Assembly: GCA_945929845.1 (NCBI GenBank) | Contig: CAMEON010000023.1 | Span: forward strand, 1 to 32,245 | Length of the DNA: 32,245 nt | Direction of reading: 5' to 3' | Origin: an uncultured Clostridia bacterium | Lineage (GTDB): Bacteria > Bacillota > Clostridia > Oscillospirales > CAG-272 | Shown: positions 31,204 through 32,245 of the stretch, piece after piece | Layout: every line of letters begins with the position of its first letter | Position numbering within the stretch: position 1 is the stretch's first letter | The notes under the pieces: generated by a model | The model's database searches: none | What the model saw: only the letters and a program-made list of their open reading frames with translations | What the model was told of the DNA's origin: nothing | Position numbers and translations under genes: made by a program

Positions 31204-32220
31204 ATGATCTATACTGTCACACTGAACCCCGCCATGGACTACAACCTGACCGTTCATTCCCTGAACCGGGGCGTGACCGGTCGGGCCTCCTCGGCGGTCA
31301 TGACCCCCGGCGGCAAGGGGGTCAATGTGTCCCTCATGCTCCACCGGCTGGGGCTGGGCACAGTCCCCATGGGCATCTGTGCCGGCGTGACCGGCACCTA
31401 TCTGCTGGACGGCCTGCGGGCGGCTGGGCTGTCCCCGGATTTCGTCCACGCCTCGCCCCAGGGCGGGCCGGAGGTATGGACCCGCATCAATGTGAAGATC
31501 GCCGTAGTCGGGGACGGGGAGCGGGAGGTCAATGTGCCCGGCCCGGCCCTCCCGGAGGGCAGCTTTGACACGCTCCTGGAGAAGATAGAGAAGCGGCTGG
31601 AACGCAATGACACCCTGATCCTGTCCGGCAGTGTGCCTCCCGGCGCAGGGGATGACGCCTACGCCCGGATCCTTGACCGGGTCGCCGGGCGGAACATCCG
31701 GGTGATCGCTGACACCACCGGCCCCCGCCTCCGAGCCATCCTGCCCTACCACCCTTACCTCATCAAGCCCAACCGGGCGGAGCTGGAGGAGCTGGCCGGG
31801 GCTACCCTGACAGACGACAAGGCCATTGTCAAGGCCGCCCGGAACCTGCAACGGCAGGGGGCTGGCCATGTGCTGGTGTCCCTGGGCGGGGAGGGTTGCC
31901 TGCTGGTTCCCTCCTTCGACCCTGTCCACAGCCAGGCCGACCGGGGGGACGGGCACCTACGGGGTGCCTGCCTGCGCATGGGTGCCATGGCAGGGACTGT
32001 CCGCTCCACGGTAGGGGCCGGGGACGCCATGATCGCCGGGCTTCTCTGCGGTCTGGAAAAGGGCTGGAACGCCGACAACATCCTCCGTCTGGCCACCGCC
32101 AGCGCCGCCGCCGTGGCCTTCGCCGAGGAGGGAGTGCCTGTGACCGGGCAGGATGTGGACAGGCTCTATGCTCTCTCCGCCGTCTCCGGCAAGACCCCCT
32201 GCCTGCACCTGCCCTACTGA
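31204..32220 (+). CDS. fruK: 1-phosphofructokinase (PfkB family)
   Basis: 338 aa; ATG 31204 with AGGGAGG 6 nt upstream. N-terminus MIYTVTLNPAMDYNL is the FruK/LacC hallmark. The sugar-binding GGKGVNVS (36-43), LSGSVPPG, KPNRAEL, and the anion-hole/catalytic STVGAGDAMIAG (Asp274) follow. It phosphorylates fructose-1-phosphate to fructose-1,6-bisphosphate; tagatose-6-phosphate kinase is the alternative. Residues about 240-265 hold an insertion (HSQADRGDGHLRGACLRMGAM) before the catalytic motif, longer than usual. No fruA or fruR is visible nearby; the 25 bp after the stop hold nothing recognised. Confidence 0.9.
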   Translation: MIYTVTLNPAMDYNLTVHSLNRGVTGRASSAVMTPGGKGVNVSLMLHRLGLGTVPMGICAGVTGTYLLDGLRAAGLSPDFVHASPQGGPEVWTRINVKIAVVGDGEREVNVPGPALPEGSFDTLLEKIEKRLERNDTLILSGSVPPGAGDDAYARILDRVAGRNIRVIADTTGPRLRAILPYHPYLIKPNRAELEELAGATLTDDKAIVKAARNLQRQGAGHVLVSLGGEGCLLVPSFDPVHSQADRGDGHLRGACLRMGAMAGTVRSTVGAGDAMIAGLLCGLEKGWNADNILRLATASAAAVAFAEEGVPVTGQDVDRLYALSAVSGKTPCLHLPY

Positions 32221-32245
32221 TCGGTATAGCGTCGCTGGACTGTCA

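Overview
The window is a GC-rich chromosomal segment, most likely from a Clostridia-class Firmicute of the Oscillospirales/Ruminococcaceae type. This placement is inferred from the gene order rimP-nusA-ylxR-ylxQ-infB, the AGGAGG-type ribosome sites, an iorA-iorB-paaK-ACT amino-acid fermentation operon, a tRNA-Ser gene with encoded CCA, and near-consensus sigma-A promoters with 17-bp spacers. No taxonomic search was possible.

Layout. 1-2742 (minus): a two-gene operon running off the left edge, encoding a TerB-N/TerB-C domain protein followed by a P-loop ATPase of the BREX BrxC/BrxD-like (DUF2791) family. This is the best candidate for a poorly described conflict or stress-response system. 2921-3155: a MITE-like element with C-rich inverted ends and internal hairpins. 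3333-6280 (plus): a small HAD protein, then an ABC ATPase/ABC-2 permease/DUF1893 operon ending in a strong terminator. 6424-7089 (minus): a pRiA4b ORF-3-like protein. 7379-8943 (plus): a MATE exporter behind a perfect promoter and a 13-bp-stem terminator in its leader. 9409-10257 (plus): a D-amino-acid aminotransferase. 10364-14643 (minus): the iorA-iorB-paaK-ACT operon for oxidising aryl pyruvates to aryl acids.

15158-21091 (plus): the transcription/translation operon rimP-nusA-ylxR-ylxQ-infB. YlxR carries an unusual basic N-terminal repeat and IF-2 a very long AAAEK-repeat extension. rbfA, which usually follows infB, is absent. Instead a sirtuin, a Nudix hydrolase, a membrane-anchored lipase-like protein and a Thr/Glu-rich lipoprotein follow (21119-25037), then a terminator and tRNA-Ser(GGA) on the minus strand.

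25572-27773 (minus): a large secreted glycoside-hydrolase-like protein with a C-terminal Gly-Gly-Cys/transmembrane/basic tail. It is divergent from a thiamine pyrophosphokinase (28022-28654). Then come a stand-alone E2-like acyltransferase lacking the usual catalytic His (28679-29635, minus), RNase HI (29793-30233), a small lipoprotein (30390-31034) and a 1-phosphofructokinase-type kinase (31204-32220).

The intergenic regions are rich in dispersed palindromic elements. The most notable is a family bounded by GTTACAGTTCA-type ends that recurs at five places. No CRISPR array, transposase, integrase or prophage gene was seen.
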